In this document: positions 1 to 8,985 of the stretch, one piece after another | Numbering within the stretch: the first letter of the stretch is position 1 | Layout: each line of letters opens with the position of its first letter | DNA from: Syntrophaceae bacterium | GTDB lineage: Bacteria; Desulfobacterota; Syntrophia; Syntrophales; Smithellaceae | Length of the DNA stretch: 64,000 nucleotides | Direction of reading: 5' to 3' | NCBI GenBank assembly: GCA_018436925.1 | Contig: JAHDKI010000026.1 | Span: forward strand, 62,001 to 126,000 | Notes under the pieces: model-generated | The model's database searches: none | The model's input: only the letters and a program-made list of their open reading frames with translations | Told to the model about the DNA's origin: nothing | Program-made: the position numbers and the translations under genes

Positions 1-2540
1 TGAATTTTGCGGACGGGGGTGCCGCCTTTGGCGAAGGTCAAAAGCTGCAAGGTCAAATTCTTGGCCCGCTCGTACATGGAAAAAGTCTTATCCACGCCCG
101 CCGACACTTTCGACCCGTCGCCCGCCTTTGCGTCGGATCGGATCATCTCCAGGTAGCCGTAAAGCCCGGACAGCAGATTGTTGAAGTCATGCGCGATGCC
201 GCCCGCCAGAATGCCGATCGCTTCGAGCTTCTGCGCATTGCGAAGGGCGTCTTCCATTTTTTTCGACTCCGTCATATCCCTAAAGACCAAAACGACGCCG
301 ATAATGACAGCGTCGCGGTCCCGTATCGGGGCGGCGCTGTCGGCAATCATCCGCCTTGAACCGTCTCGGGCGATCAACAGCGTAGAGTTGGCCAGACCGA
401 CGACACGGCCTGTCTTGAGAACCTTCCGCACCGGGTCTTCGCAAGGCTTTAGGGTTTCCTCATTCACAATGCTAAAGACTTCCGCCAGGGATTTCCCTAT
501 CGCGTCGGAAATCGTCCAGCCGGTCAGAAATTCAGCCACCTCGTTCATCAGCGTGACACGCCCCTCAACATCCGTGGCGATCACGCCGTCACCGATGCTG
601 CGCAGCGTCACCATCAGACGCTCTTTTTCGGCGGCCAGTTCCGCCTCCATCTGTTTGCGTTCGGTAATATCCTGAAAGACGGTGGCAAACTGCCCCGGCG
701 CAGGTGAAAAGACGGAAACACTGAAGTACCGTTTCATCGGGGCGAAGTAGGATTCAAAAAAAGCCGGATTGCCCGACAGGGCAACCCGCGCAAACTCGTC
801 GAGATAGCTTTCAGACGGATTGGCATACAACTGGGCTGATGTTTTCCCCCTGGCTTTATCGACCGGGATGCCGGTATGCTTTTCATACGCCGGGTTGACG
901 TCGATAATTCGATAATCCGCAGGCCTGCCTTCGCCGTCCATCACCAGTTCATGCAGGGCGACGCCCTCAGTCATGGTCTCAAACAAAGACCGGAATTTCC
1001 GCTCGCTTTCTAAAAGGGCTTCCTCCACTCTCTTAAGCGGGGTTGTGTCGATGATAAACCCCTCAATGCCGACGGCCTTTCCATTGAGCCATACACTGTG
1101 CGCCGAATAGGTATGGTAGCCGATCGTCCCGTCTTTGATCTTGCGGCTGAACAAACCGGATTGAAAACTCATATCGTTGTGAAAAAGGCCGTAAACGATT
1201 CTTCTGAGTTGGTCGATATCATCGTCTTTCTGTAAATCAACAAAATTGCGGCCGATGACTTCCTTGGGCTCCTCATAGCCGTACATCCTGGCCCAGGCGC
1301 GGTTGACCGAAGCGATCGTGCCGTCTTTCTCCACGAAAAAATATCCCGCGTCCGCGTCTTCAATAATCGAGCGAAAACGCTCTTCGCTTTGCGCAAGCGC
1401 CCGAGCCGCGCGCCTGCGCTGAAAGATGTAAACACTCAAAAAAGCGATGACGATCAGCAGATACAGAATAATGACGGTCGCCGTGAGCAGAACCTCCCAG
1501 TGGCGCTCCACAAAACCGATCGGACGATTGATGACAACGGAGTCTTCCGGCAGCGCCGACATCGGCATCTGGAAGCGCGACATCACAAGGTAATCGAACA
1601 TCGCCCGGGCGCTGCTTTGGGTGACCACCGGAATCTGACCGGGGTTTTCACCGGCAAGAATCCGCAGCGCAATGGCCGCCGCCTGGCGGCCATGCTCGCG
1701 GCCGTCGAGCAGCTTTCCGCCGACAATCCCCATCCCGAGCCTTTCGGTATGCACGCCGAAAACCGGAACCCGGCTGGCCCGCGTGATTTTTGTGGTCACG
1801 TCCCGCCAGTCATAGACGGTCCCGCGCGCATCTTTCGTGTAGCTTTGCAAAAGGACCAGCGTTGTTTCCGGCAGGACGGCGAGTTGTTTTTCCAACTCCG
1901 GGAAAGACACGGATTCGCTGTGAATAATATTGATACGGCCGGCATATTGGAGAGCCAGGCTGTCCATTTCTCTGCGCAAAGACAGCCCCGTCATCGTGTC
2001 GTCGTTGATGACCAGAACGTCTTTTAATCCCGGGTGCAGCGCGAGCATGATCTCCAAAGTGCCTCCCGGATCCATATTCTGGGCGACGCCCGTAATGTTT
2101 TTTAGTCCCTTGAGCATCCCGGGTTTGAAGTCGTTGATCCCGCAAAAAACGATCGCCGCCTGGGGGAAAAGATCTTTGGCGTATTGGACGACGAATTCCA
2201 AAGCCGGGTCGTCCAATACCATCACGACCGCCGGCGGATTCTTCCGATATTTAAAGGCCATGAGGCGCTTGTAGGCGTCCAGGTAATCCGAAAACGCGTG
2301 ATGCTTGCTGTCGAGATAGTCCACCGCAACCCATCCCACCTCCGGCCTCGATTGAAGAGCCTGCAGAATTCCTTCCTGTTCGGCATCCGACCAGGAATAG
2401 CCGGGATGATAGGAATTCAGCACCACAATTCCCGGTTTTCCAGCGTCGGATTTATTAACAAAAGGCTGGGCGGCGGTCGCGCAGGGCATTGCGATCAGAC
2501 AGGCAAAGAAAATCCCCCGCCTTAAGATGGATAAGGACAA
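1..2540 (-). CDS. Sensor histidine kinase with periplasmic ABC-substrate-binding-like domain and three PAS domains (partial, 3' end outside window)
   Basis: Reads on the minus strand from about 2540 to the left edge, so about 846 residues are visible and the end is missing. Order: signal peptide (about 1-22, core GIFFACLIA), a periplasmic domain of the ABC_sub_bind type (about 30-330, beginning PGIVVLNSYHPGYSWSDAEQ), a membrane helix (about 350-372), three PAS domains (about 380-760), then a HisKA H-box with LEAIGILAGGIAHDFN. His is near residue 783. The ATPase domain must lie off-window. The start is uncertain: TTG at 2540 keeps the signal peptide, while ATG at 2489 would remove most of it. 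The family senses a small solute outside the cell and phosphorylates a response regulator; the ligand is unknown. Confidence 0.85.
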   Translation of the reverse strand, partial: MSLSILRRGIFFACLIAMPCATAAQPFVNKSDAGKPGIVVLNSYHPGYSWSDAEQEGILQALQSRPEVGWVAVDYLDSKHHAFSDYLDAYKRLMAFKYRKNPPAVVMVLDDPALEFVVQYAKDLFPQAAIVFCGINDFKPGMLKGLKNITGVAQNMDPGGTLEIMLALHPGLKDVLVINDDTMTGLSLRREMDSLALQYAGRINIIHSESVSFPELEKQLAVLPETTLVLLQSYTKDARGTVYDWRDVTTKITRASRVPVFGVHTERLGMGIVGGKLLDGREHGRQAAAIALRILAGENPGQIPVVTQSSARAMFDYLVMSRFQMPMSALPEDSVVINRPIGFVERHWEVLLTATVIILYLLIVIAFLSVYIFQRRRAARALAQSEERFRSIIEDADAGYFFVEKDGTIASVNRAWARMYGYEEPKEVIGRNFVDLQKDDDIDQLRRIVYGLFHNDMSFQSGLFSRKIKDGTIGYHTYSAHSVWLNGKAVGIEGFIIDTTPLKRVEEALLESERKFRSLFETMTEGVALHELVMDGEGRPADYRIIDVNPAYEKHTGIPVDKARGKTSAQLYANPSESYLDEFARVALSGNPAFFESYFAPMKRYFSVSVFSPAPGQFATVFQDITERKQMEAELAAEKERLMVTLRSIGDGVIATDVEGRVTLMNEVAEFLTGWTISDAIGKSLAEVFSIVNEETLKPCEDPVRKVLKTGRVVGLANSTLLIARDGSRRMIADSAAPIRDRDAVIIGVVLVFRDMTESKKMEDALRNAQKLEAIGILAGGIAHDFNNLLSGLYGYLEMIRSDAKAGDGSKVSAGVDKTFSMYERAKNLTLQLLTFAKGGTPVRKI

Positions 2541-2866
2541 GCTATCGGTATAATTATTATTTTTCCGGCATCGAAAAAAAAGAGTCATTATTCTGGACCC
2601 AATTCGTCCGGGCTGGATCTCATTGCGCCGGACCATGTCACCCATTTCCAAACCGAAAATCATCTGATTACAGTTATTTTCATCGGTTCTTTGTGCGGGA
2701 TTCTTTAGGTTGGATTGATTCACCCTTCCGAATGGCCGATCGTCGAAAGTCCTTCAATCCTGGCGGTCCCGGTTTTTTCGTCATCGGTATGCCGGGGCAG
2801 TTTAACCTTGACAAACCATTGCGTTTATGGTTGAAGTTCCCCCTTATTACTTAAAGAGGTTTTGCA
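2541..2866. other. Intergenic region upstream of rpmH
   Basis: About 326 bases separate the divergent kinase and rpmH genes. No DnaA-box cluster and no dnaA gene are seen, although rpmH often lies beside the replication origin. A consensus -35 hexamer TTGACA lies at 2808-2813, but no convincing -10 follows at 16-18 bp (the nearest is TTGAAG at 2831-2836). It is therefore only a possible rpmH promoter. A 121-codon plus-strand reading frame here has no recognisable product. Confidence 0.4.
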
Positions 2867-3004
2867 ATGAAAAAGACATTGACGAATAAATCCAATCTCA
2901 AAAGGAAAAGAACTCACGGCTTTTTGGTGCGTATGGCGACCAAAAACGGCCGTCAGGTCTTGAGCCGGCGGCGCGCCAAAGGCAGAAAACGTTTAACCGT
3001 CTAA
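2867..3004 (+). CDS. rpmH: 50S ribosomal protein L34
   Basis: This gene of 45 codons encodes a very basic protein beginning [19 protein letters not shown] and ending [11 protein letters not shown], the L34 pattern at the usual length. L34 is a small late-assembling protein of the large ribosomal subunit. A purine-rich ribosome binding site (AAAGAGG) lies seven bases before the ATG. It is the first gene of the conserved rpmH-rnpA-yidD-yidC-jag-mnmE run, all on the plus strand. A kinase gene rather than dnaA lies upstream. Confidence 0.97.
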   Translation: MKKTLTNKSNLKRKRTHGFLVRMATKNGRQVLSRRRAKGRKRLTV

Positions 3005-3050
3005 GTCCGGACAGACTTCAACGTCCTGCGGGAAGAGATGGTTTCTTTTC

Positions 3051-3398
3051 ATGAAAACGCAATCTTACCGTCGATTGGACAGGGTCACCAAAAGAAGCGG
3101 CTATACGCGAATTTACGAACAGGGGGTCTGGAAGAGTTCAAAATTCTTTACAATCATTACCTGCGGCAATCCGCTCGGGCACACACGCCTGGGCATCACC
3201 GTGACGAAAAAAGCGGGGAACGCGGTTAAAAGAAACCGGATCAAACGTCTGATCCGGGAGTTTTTCCGTCTTCACAAGGATCTGTTCCCCGAGAACCATG
3301 ACACTGTGGTCATGGCCAAAAAAAATATGCCGCCTCTCACCTATCTGGAAACCTGTAAGGAATTGACTGAGCTCCTCCAACGGAACACCGGCAGATAA
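3051..3398 (+). CDS. rnpA: Ribonuclease P protein component
   Basis: 115 residues. This is the protein subunit of RNase P, which helps the catalytic RNA remove 5' leaders from pre-tRNAs. The diagnostic basic RNR-type motif is present as KKAGNAVKRNRIKRLIREFF (about residues 53-72), after an N-terminal part with RLDRVTKRSGYTRIYEQG. Length and basic composition are normal for RnpA. It lies 46 bases after rpmH and 3 bases before yidD, the standard gene order, so co-transcription is likely. Confidence 0.96.
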   Translation: MKTQSYRRLDRVTKRSGYTRIYEQGVWKSSKFFTIITCGNPLGHTRLGITVTKKAGNAVKRNRIKRLIREFFRLHKDLFPENHDTVVMAKKNMPPLTYLETCKELTELLQRNTGR

Positions 3399-3401
3399 AC
3401 T

Positions 3402-3629
3402 ATGTTCAGAAAAACAACGTCGGCGATATTGATCTTTTTCATTCGATTGTACCAGGCCTGCCTTTCTCCATTCTTCTTTTCGCCGGCGTGCCGTTTTTAT
3501 CCGTCCTGCTCGCAGTATGCCATCGACGCCATTTCCATGCACGGTCCCGTCAAAGGAACCCTTCTGGGCGTCAAAAGAATACTGCGCTGCCATCCGTTCC
3601 ACCCCGGCGGCTACGACCCCGTCAAGTAA
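3402..3629 (+). CDS. yidD: Membrane protein insertion efficiency factor YidD
   Basis: 75 residues. YidD is a small membrane-associated protein that helps insertion and folding of inner-membrane proteins, acting near YidC. The family signature is clear: an amphipathic N-terminus with [12 protein letters not shown], then [15 protein letters not shown] with its paired cysteines, and a C-terminal [13 protein letters not shown]. The gene starts 3 bases after rnpA and ends 25 bases before yidC. Confidence 0.96.
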   Translation: MFRKTTSAILIFFIRLYQACLSPFFFSPACRFYPSCSQYAIDAISMHGPVKGTLLGVKRILRCHPFHPGGYDPVK

Positions 3630-3654
3630 ATACTGAAATCTGGAGGTACTGCAA

Positions 3655-5343
3655 ATGGACAAAAGGACCATCCTGGCGGTCGTGTTATCGCTGGTTGTGC
3701 TGTTCATCTATCAAACGTTCTTCGTCAAACCGCCGGTTCCCCAAACCGCGCCGGCCCCGCAGACAGCCGTCACCGAGGCCCAAAAGCCCGACGCAGCCGC
3801 GCCCGCCGCGAAACCCGTCCAAACGCCGGAGCGCGCCGTCCGGAAAGCGCAGCCCGTCAAACCCGAAGCGCCCCCGCAGGACATTGTGGTGGAAACACAA
3901 AACTATAAAGCGGTTTTTTCCACCCGCGGCGCGGCGCTTAAGTCGCTTCAGTTGAAGCAATATTACCAGGACTGCTACGACTGCCCCAGAGACATTTTTC
4001 CGCGGGTCAAAAGCCTTTTTACCGGCGGAGGATTTCAGCCCCCTGAAAAGACAAAAGATCTGGTCGAACTTGTCGATTTGCGAGGCGACATGCCTTATCC
4101 CCTGGCCGTGACCTTTCCCGACTCCGGCGCGGACATCCCCCCGACGGCGATTTTTGACGCCTCCGCGACGAAAATCGACCTGACGCACGACGGCAGTGAA
4201 AGCCGGCAGTTGATCTTCACCAAAACGCTGGGTGAGGTCAAAATTGAAAAAATCTACCGTTTCGACCCGGAAGGCTACCGGATCATGCTGGAGGTCAAGG
4301 TTCACAACCTGACCGGCGCCCCAGTCACCCAGACGCCGAAAATCTCCTGGTTTCAGTATGTCGACCCGGCCAAAAAAGACGACTCGTTCGGTCACGAAGG
4401 CCCCGTCACCTCCGTCGGCGGAAGCATTGATCGCCAGGCCGTCAAAAAACTCGATGCCGAAAACGTTCTGGGCCCCAACGTATCGTGGGCCGCGTTTGAA
4501 AGCAAATATTTCATCGCCGCCTTCATTCCCGAAAATCCGGCGCTCACGCAGGTTTCGCTCACCCGGGACGACGACCAGATGGTCGCCATCGGCATGAAGG
4601 GCGCAAAAGAAGTCATTCCCGGCGGCCAGTACGGCGCCTTTGCCTACAACCTCTATCTGGGACCCAAACAGCACGATTCCCTCAAGGCGCTCGGCGTCGG
4701 ACTGGAAGACGCCATCGACTACGGATGGTTCTGGTGGCTGGCCATTCCCTTTTTGTTCATCCTGAATTTCCTGGCGGGATTTGTTCAGAATTACGGCATC
4801 GCGATCATCATTCTCACATTGATGGTCAAGATTATTTTCTGGCCGCTGGGGAACTTAAGCTACAAATCGATGAAGAAAATGCAGGCGCTTCAGCCGAAAA
4901 TCACTGCGCTGCGCGAAAAATATAAAAACGATCAGGCGAAAATCGGCCAGGAAACGATGGCGCTGTACCGGGAAAACAAGGTTAATCCCTTCAGTGGCTG
5001 CCTGCCCATCCTGATCCAGATTCCGGTGTTTTTCGGCCTGTACAAGGCGCTGATGTACTCCATCGAACTGCGGCACTCGCCGTTTTTCTTCTGGATCATG
5101 GACCTGTCCGCAAAGGATCCCTACTACATCACGCCGATCATCATGGGCGTCACCCAGTTCATTCAGCAGAAAATGACGCCTTCAATGGGCGACCCCATGC
5201 AGCAGAAGATCATGCTGCTGATGCCTGTGATCTTCACCTTCTTCTTCCTGAATTTCCCCTCGGGGCTGGTGATCTACTGGCTGTTCAACAACATCTTCAG
5301 CATTGGACAGCAGCTTTACATCAACAAGAAAATCAACGTTTAA
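3655..5343 (+). CDS. yidC: Membrane protein insertase YidC
   Basis: 562 residues, full length for a Gram-negative YidC. It inserts and folds inner-membrane proteins, alone or with SecYEG. An N-terminal membrane anchor (residues 5-25) is followed by a Pro/Ala-rich linker, a large periplasmic beta domain (about 75-340), and the conserved C-terminal five-helix core (about 355-555). The core contains MKKMQALQPKITALREKYKN and NPFSGCLPILIQIPVFFGLY. Start ATG at 3655 has GGAGG nearby. The presence of the large periplasmic domain supports a diderm host. Confidence 0.97.
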   Translation: MDKRTILAVVLSLVVLFIYQTFFVKPPVPQTAPAPQTAVTEAQKPDAAAPAAKPVQTPERAVRKAQPVKPEAPPQDIVVETQNYKAVFSTRGAALKSLQLKQYYQDCYDCPRDIFPRVKSLFTGGGFQPPEKTKDLVELVDLRGDMPYPLAVTFPDSGADIPPTAIFDASATKIDLTHDGSESRQLIFTKTLGEVKIEKIYRFDPEGYRIMLEVKVHNLTGAPVTQTPKISWFQYVDPAKKDDSFGHEGPVTSVGGSIDRQAVKKLDAENVLGPNVSWAAFESKYFIAAFIPENPALTQVSLTRDDDQMVAIGMKGAKEVIPGGQYGAFAYNLYLGPKQHDSLKALGVGLEDAIDYGWFWWLAIPFLFILNFLAGFVQNYGIAIIILTLMVKIIFWPLGNLSYKSMKKMQALQPKITALREKYKNDQAKIGQETMALYRENKVNPFSGCLPILIQIPVFFGLYKALMYSIELRHSPFFFWIMDLSAKDPYYITPIIMGVTQFIQQKMTPSMGDPMQQKIMLLMPVIFTFFFLNFPSGLVIYWLFNNIFSIGQQLYINKKINV

Positions 5344-5368
5344 GGGACGTCAACGGAGCACAATCCCT

Positions 5369-6304
5369 ATGCAGTCAAAAAAAATGATCGAAATCGAAGA
5401 AAAAACCATCGATGAAGCCATCGACAAGGCCTGCCGCGAGTTCGGCGTGACGCGAGGAAAACTGAATATTGAAATCATCTCCGAAGGGTCGTCAGGCTTC
5501 CTGGGGTTTATGGCCAAAAAAGCGAAAATCCGCGCATCCCTTTTGGAATTGGACATGGACTTTGCGCTCGCCGACGAACCGCAAAAGATAGAACAGGAAG
5601 AATCGGCCGTCGCGCCTGCAAACCGCCGCGAAACCAAGGCGCCGGCTCGTCTTGCGCCGCGCCCCGTTCAGGCGCCGAAAGAAAACAGGCCCGCGCGGCC
5701 GGCCCCGGTCGCTTCAAACACCCCCGAGCCCGGCCGTCCCGAAATAAAAATAAAGTCCTCCGAAGCGCCGCCCAAACCGCTCTACCTGGACAAGGGCGTC
5801 GCGGCCGCCTCGCCCGCCGCCTTACAGGCCCGGCAGCTTCTTGCCGGCATTCTGGAGCGGATGACTTTTTCGTGCGACGTCACCGCGACGGAAACGGCGG
5901 AGGCCATTTTTCTCAACATATCAGGCGATGAAAGCGGTCTGCTGATCGGCCGGCGCGGTCAGAATCTCGACGCGCTTCAGTACCTGCTGAGCAAGGCCGT
6001 CAACCGGTCCGACACCGACCGAAAAATGATCGTTGTGGATTCGGAGGATTACCGCCGGCGCCGCGAAGCCTCGCTTCTGGGCATGGCCGAACGCATTCGC
6101 GAAAAAGTAAAGAAAACCCAAAAACCGCTGTCGCTGGCTCACATGAACGCCCACGACCGGCGCATCATTCATCTGGCCCTGCAGGAAGACGAAGAGCTCG
6201 TGACCAAAAGCCGGGGCGAGGGCGAGTATCGCAAAATCATCGTCCTGCCGGCCCGAAAAGCCGCGGGCGGTTCAAACGGCCGCGCGGCCAGAAGCAGACC
6301 TTAA
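5369..6304 (+). CDS. jag: Jag/KhpB-type RNA-binding protein (Jag_N, KH, R3H)
   Basis: 311 residues from the ATG at 5369, which has GGAG ten bases upstream. An earlier in-frame start at 5303 would overlap yidC by 41 bases and is less likely. The N-terminal Jag_N domain (MIEIEEKTIDEAIDKACREFG) precedes a disordered Ala/Pro-rich linker (about 75-150). A KH-like domain with GLLIGRRGQNLDALQYLLS and an R3H domain ending EGEYRKIIVLPAR follow. Jag/KhpB proteins bind RNA and are linked to cell envelope and division control. The position after yidC is the usual one. Confidence 0.93.
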   Translation: MQSKKMIEIEEKTIDEAIDKACREFGVTRGKLNIEIISEGSSGFLGFMAKKAKIRASLLELDMDFALADEPQKIEQEESAVAPANRRETKAPARLAPRPVQAPKENRPARPAPVASNTPEPGRPEIKIKSSEAPPKPLYLDKGVAAASPAALQARQLLAGILERMTFSCDVTATETAEAIFLNISGDESGLLIGRRGQNLDALQYLLSKAVNRSDTDRKMIVVDSEDYRRRREASLLGMAERIREKVKKTQKPLSLAHMNAHDRRIIHLALQEDEELVTKSRGEGEYRKIIVLPARKAAGGSNGRAARSRP

Positions 6305-6330
6305 ACGGTGAAAGGACAGCCGAACTGCTC

Positions 6331-7710
6331 GTGCGCGATCCGGATACCATTGCAGCCATCGCCACGCCCTGGGGCGCCTCCGGCGTCGGCATCATCCGTG
6401 TCAGCGGCCCGCTGTCCCAAACGGTCGCGCGCAGAATGTTCCGCTCCGCAGCCGACTGCCCCTGGGAAAGCCATCATCTCTACCGCGGTGATTTTCTAAC
6501 CGCCGACGGCCGCGCCGTGCTGGACGAGGGCCTGGCCGTGCTCATGCGCAAACCCCGCTCCTTCACCGGCGAAGACGTTTTTGAAATCCACGCCCACGGC
6601 AACCCGGTCATTTTGCAAGCGATCCTTGAAGAACTCATGAAAGCCGGCTGCCGTCCGGCCGCGCCCGGTGAATTTTCAAAGCGGGCCTTTTTAAATGGAC
6701 GAATGGACCTGTCGCAGGCCGAAGCGCTGGCCTCGATGATTGCCGCCCGGTCTCAGGCGGCTTATACGGCCAGTCTTTTTCAGCTCAAAGGCTCGCTCAC
6801 GCACCGTATCGATTCCATCCGACTCAAGCTTATCGACGCCCTGGCGCATCTGGAAGTGTCCATGGATTTTGACGTGGACGTCGTCTCGTCTCAAACACCG
6901 CAGGAAACTCGGCAGGTCGATGACGCCGCCGACGGCGTCGCCCGGCTGATCGCCGCCTATGATTCGACCCGCAGATTGTCCGAAGGCGCGGGCGTCGTGA
7001 TCGCCGGACGGCCCAATGTCGGCAAATCCAGCCTGCTCAACGCGCTGGCGGGTGAGCAAAAAGCCATCGTGACGGACATCCCCGGCACCACCCGCGACCT
7101 GATCACGCATCCGCTGGTCCTCGATGGATTTCTGGTGCGGCTGACCGATACGGCAGGCATTCGCGCCCCTCAGGACGACATTGAAAAAGAAGGCATCAAC
7201 CTGGTCCAAAACGAACTGTCCCGGGCCGACGGCGTCATCCTCGTTCTTGACGGCAGCCGCCCGCTGACCGACGAAGACAGGACGCTTCTTTCCAATTTGC
7301 GCTGTCCATTGGTTTTTATCGTCATCAATAAATCCGATCTGACCGCCGCTTGGCGGGAAGACAGTTTGCCCCCCTCTGTTGCGGGAAAAGCGTCCGTCAT
7401 CCGGATATCGGCCAAAACCGGTGACGGGCTGGATCTGCTTAAAAACGAATTGTCGAAGACCCTTGCCGGATCAGCCCGACACGAAACGCGAACGGATGCC
7501 TTCGTGCTGAGTCTGCGCCACAAGCTTCTTCTGGAACAGTCGCTGGCGGCGCTTCGCGCCGCGCAGGAACATCTTGCGCGCAATGTCTCGCCGGAGTTGG
7601 CCGCCTTTGAACTTCGGGAAGCCATTGGCCGTCTGGACGAAATCACCGGCCGGCAAATCGGCGAGGACGTTTTGGACCGCATCTTTTCGGGATTCTGTAT
7701 CGGCAAATAA
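6331..7710 (+). CDS. mnmE: tRNA uridine-5-carboxymethylaminomethyl(34) synthesis GTPase MnmE
   Basis: 459 residues, normal length. MnmE works with MnmG to modify the wobble uridine of certain tRNAs, using a tetrahydrofolate one-carbon donor and GTP. The N-terminal folate-binding domain starts DTIAAIATPWGASGVGIIRVSG. The inserted G domain has AGRPNVGKSSLLN (P-loop), DIPGTTRD, DTAG and NKSD. The protein ends with the catalytic CIGK motif at its very C-terminus. A GTG start at 6331 fits the family N-terminus. It is the last gene of the rpmH cluster. Confidence 0.97.
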   Translation: MRDPDTIAAIATPWGASGVGIIRVSGPLSQTVARRMFRSAADCPWESHHLYRGDFLTADGRAVLDEGLAVLMRKPRSFTGEDVFEIHAHGNPVILQAILEELMKAGCRPAAPGEFSKRAFLNGRMDLSQAEALASMIAARSQAAYTASLFQLKGSLTHRIDSIRLKLIDALAHLEVSMDFDVDVVSSQTPQETRQVDDAADGVARLIAAYDSTRRLSEGAGVVIAGRPNVGKSSLLNALAGEQKAIVTDIPGTTRDLITHPLVLDGFLVRLTDTAGIRAPQDDIEKEGINLVQNELSRADGVILVLDGSRPLTDEDRTLLSNLRCPLVFIVINKSDLTAAWREDSLPPSVAGKASVIRISAKTGDGLDLLKNELSKTLAGSARHETRTDAFVLSLRHKLLLEQSLAALRAAQEHLARNVSPELAAFELREAIGRLDEITGRQIGEDVLDRIFSGFCIGK

Positions 7711-7740
7711 TTGAAATCCCCGTTCGGGTTGTGCTACGAT
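7711..7740 (+). promoter_or_regulatory. Probable sigma70 promoter for the 7792-10042 gene pair
   Basis: TTGAAA (7711-7716) and TACGAT (7735-7740) are separated by 18 bp, directly after the mnmE stop and about 50 bp before the next start. The match is moderate. Confidence 0.45.
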
Positions 7741-7791
7741 GCCTCGCGTACGGCCATCGGGCCGCGTTCCTTTTCCCGCAGAAAGGATGCC

Positions 7792-8985
7792 ATGAAAAAC
7801 CGCATTATCACCTTTTTATTTTCAATGCTCTTTCTGACAGGCGCCGCGACAGGCGCCGCCGCCCAGGCGCAGTGCCTAAGGACATCGGCAGAGGCGACGG
7901 TCATGAACGGCGATCGAGCCTCAGCCCGTCTTGAAGCCTTCGCGCGCGCGAAATGGGCGGCGGTCGAACAAACGGCAGGCGCAACGGTGAAAGTTCAAAG
8001 CCTGGTTTCCAACTTCAGACTGGTGGAAGACGCGGTCATCACCAAAACGAAAGGCGCCGTCACAAGCGGCAAAATTCTGAACGAGCGGCTCCACGACGGC
8101 ATGCTGACCGTCGATGCGGAAATTTGCGTGGACCCTCAGGGCGCCAAAGAAGCGGTCTCGGATCTCGCGCTCAACAATGCCATCACCCTGTTTATTCCCG
8201 CCCGCAAACCCGGGCGGCAAGGCGATGAATACGCCGAAACGAACATCCTGTCGGAGACCCTTCTGGGCCGCTTTATTGCCCAGGGATACACCGTCGTCGA
8301 TGCCGCCCCGGCCCATCCGTCCGACGCGGCAGCCGTTGAAAAAGCGGTTCGGTCCGGCTCAACGCTGACCGTGCGCAGCCTGATGACCGGATACCTGTCC
8401 AACCTGATGATCATCGGCAGCATGGACTATACGCTTTCCACCGCCAAAGGCGAAAGTATCGGCTACGGCCTGGCCATGCCGTTTAACGCCGTCACTGCCC
8501 GTCTGACCTGGCGCGTTGTGGCCAGAAACGACAAAACCGGAAACCTGGAAATTCTCGCCGCCGGAGCCGACGAGGCCAAGGGGCTGGCCAACTCCGTCGA
8601 GGATGCCGCGGCTCGCGCCATGAAAGTCCTCGCCGACCGGCTCTTCCCCGTCCTTCTGGAGGCGGTCGGCCGCCACATCCAGGGCAGCACCAGGAAAATC
8701 ACGGTAGAGGTCAACGGCGTTGCCGATCTGACGACCATGCTGGAGGTGAAATCATTTTTGCAGAACCTCGTGTGGGTCTCGCAGGTTGAAGAATCGGGGC
8801 TTTCCACTTTTGTCGTAAGCTACCCGGAAAATCCGCTCTATCTGGCCAACTCCATGGAGGCGCGGGGCGTCTTCCGCGTCCGGCGCTTTTCGCCTTACGC
8901 GCTTGCCGCCGATTACCTCAGACCTGCGCAAACCCACACGGTCGATCCGGACAAGCAAACCCGCGAAGGTGAACATGACAATTGA
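7792..8985 (+). CDS. FlgT-like (flagellar assembly T type) secreted protein
   Basis: 397 residues from the ATG at 7792, with AAAGGA upstream. A signal peptide is clear (FLFSMLFLTGAATGAAAQA). The region after it resembles the FlgT N-terminal domain: repeated Ala-rich helix RLEAFARAKWAAVEQTAGA, then SLVSNFRLVEDAVITKTKGA and a beta hairpin TVDAEICVDP. FlgT proteins decorate the flagellar basal body in some bacteria, but related domains occur in envelope proteins with no flagellar link. No flagellar genes are nearby, so the flagellar role is not supported here. It overlaps the next gene by 11 bases, which indicates co-translation with the CsgG-like lipoprotein. Confidence 0.65.
   Translation: MKNRIITFLFSMLFLTGAATGAAAQAQCLRTSAEATVMNGDRASARLEAFARAKWAAVEQTAGATVKVQSLVSNFRLVEDAVITKTKGAVTSGKILNERLHDGMLTVDAEICVDPQGAKEAVSDLALNNAITLFIPARKPGRQGDEYAETNILSETLLGRFIAQGYTVVDAAPAHPSDAAAVEKAVRSGSTLTVRSLMTGYLSNLMIIGSMDYTLSTAKGESIGYGLAMPFNAVTARLTWRVVARNDKTGNLEILAAGADEAKGLANSVEDAAARAMKVLADRLFPVLLEAVGRHIQGSTRKITVEVNGVADLTTMLEVKSFLQNLVWVSQVEESGLSTFVVSYPENPLYLANSMEARGVFRVRRFSPYALAADYLRPAQTHTVDPDKQTREGEHDN

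Noticed and set aside
69..120. Single DnaA-box-like TTATCCACG near 88
   Set aside because: It is isolated and lies in the kinase coding region.
2489..2854. 121-codon frame before rpmH
   Set aside because: No ribosome site or recognisable product; it overlaps the start of the kinase gene.
3685..4674. 329-codon minus-strand frame
   Set aside because: Antisense to yidC, which is certain.
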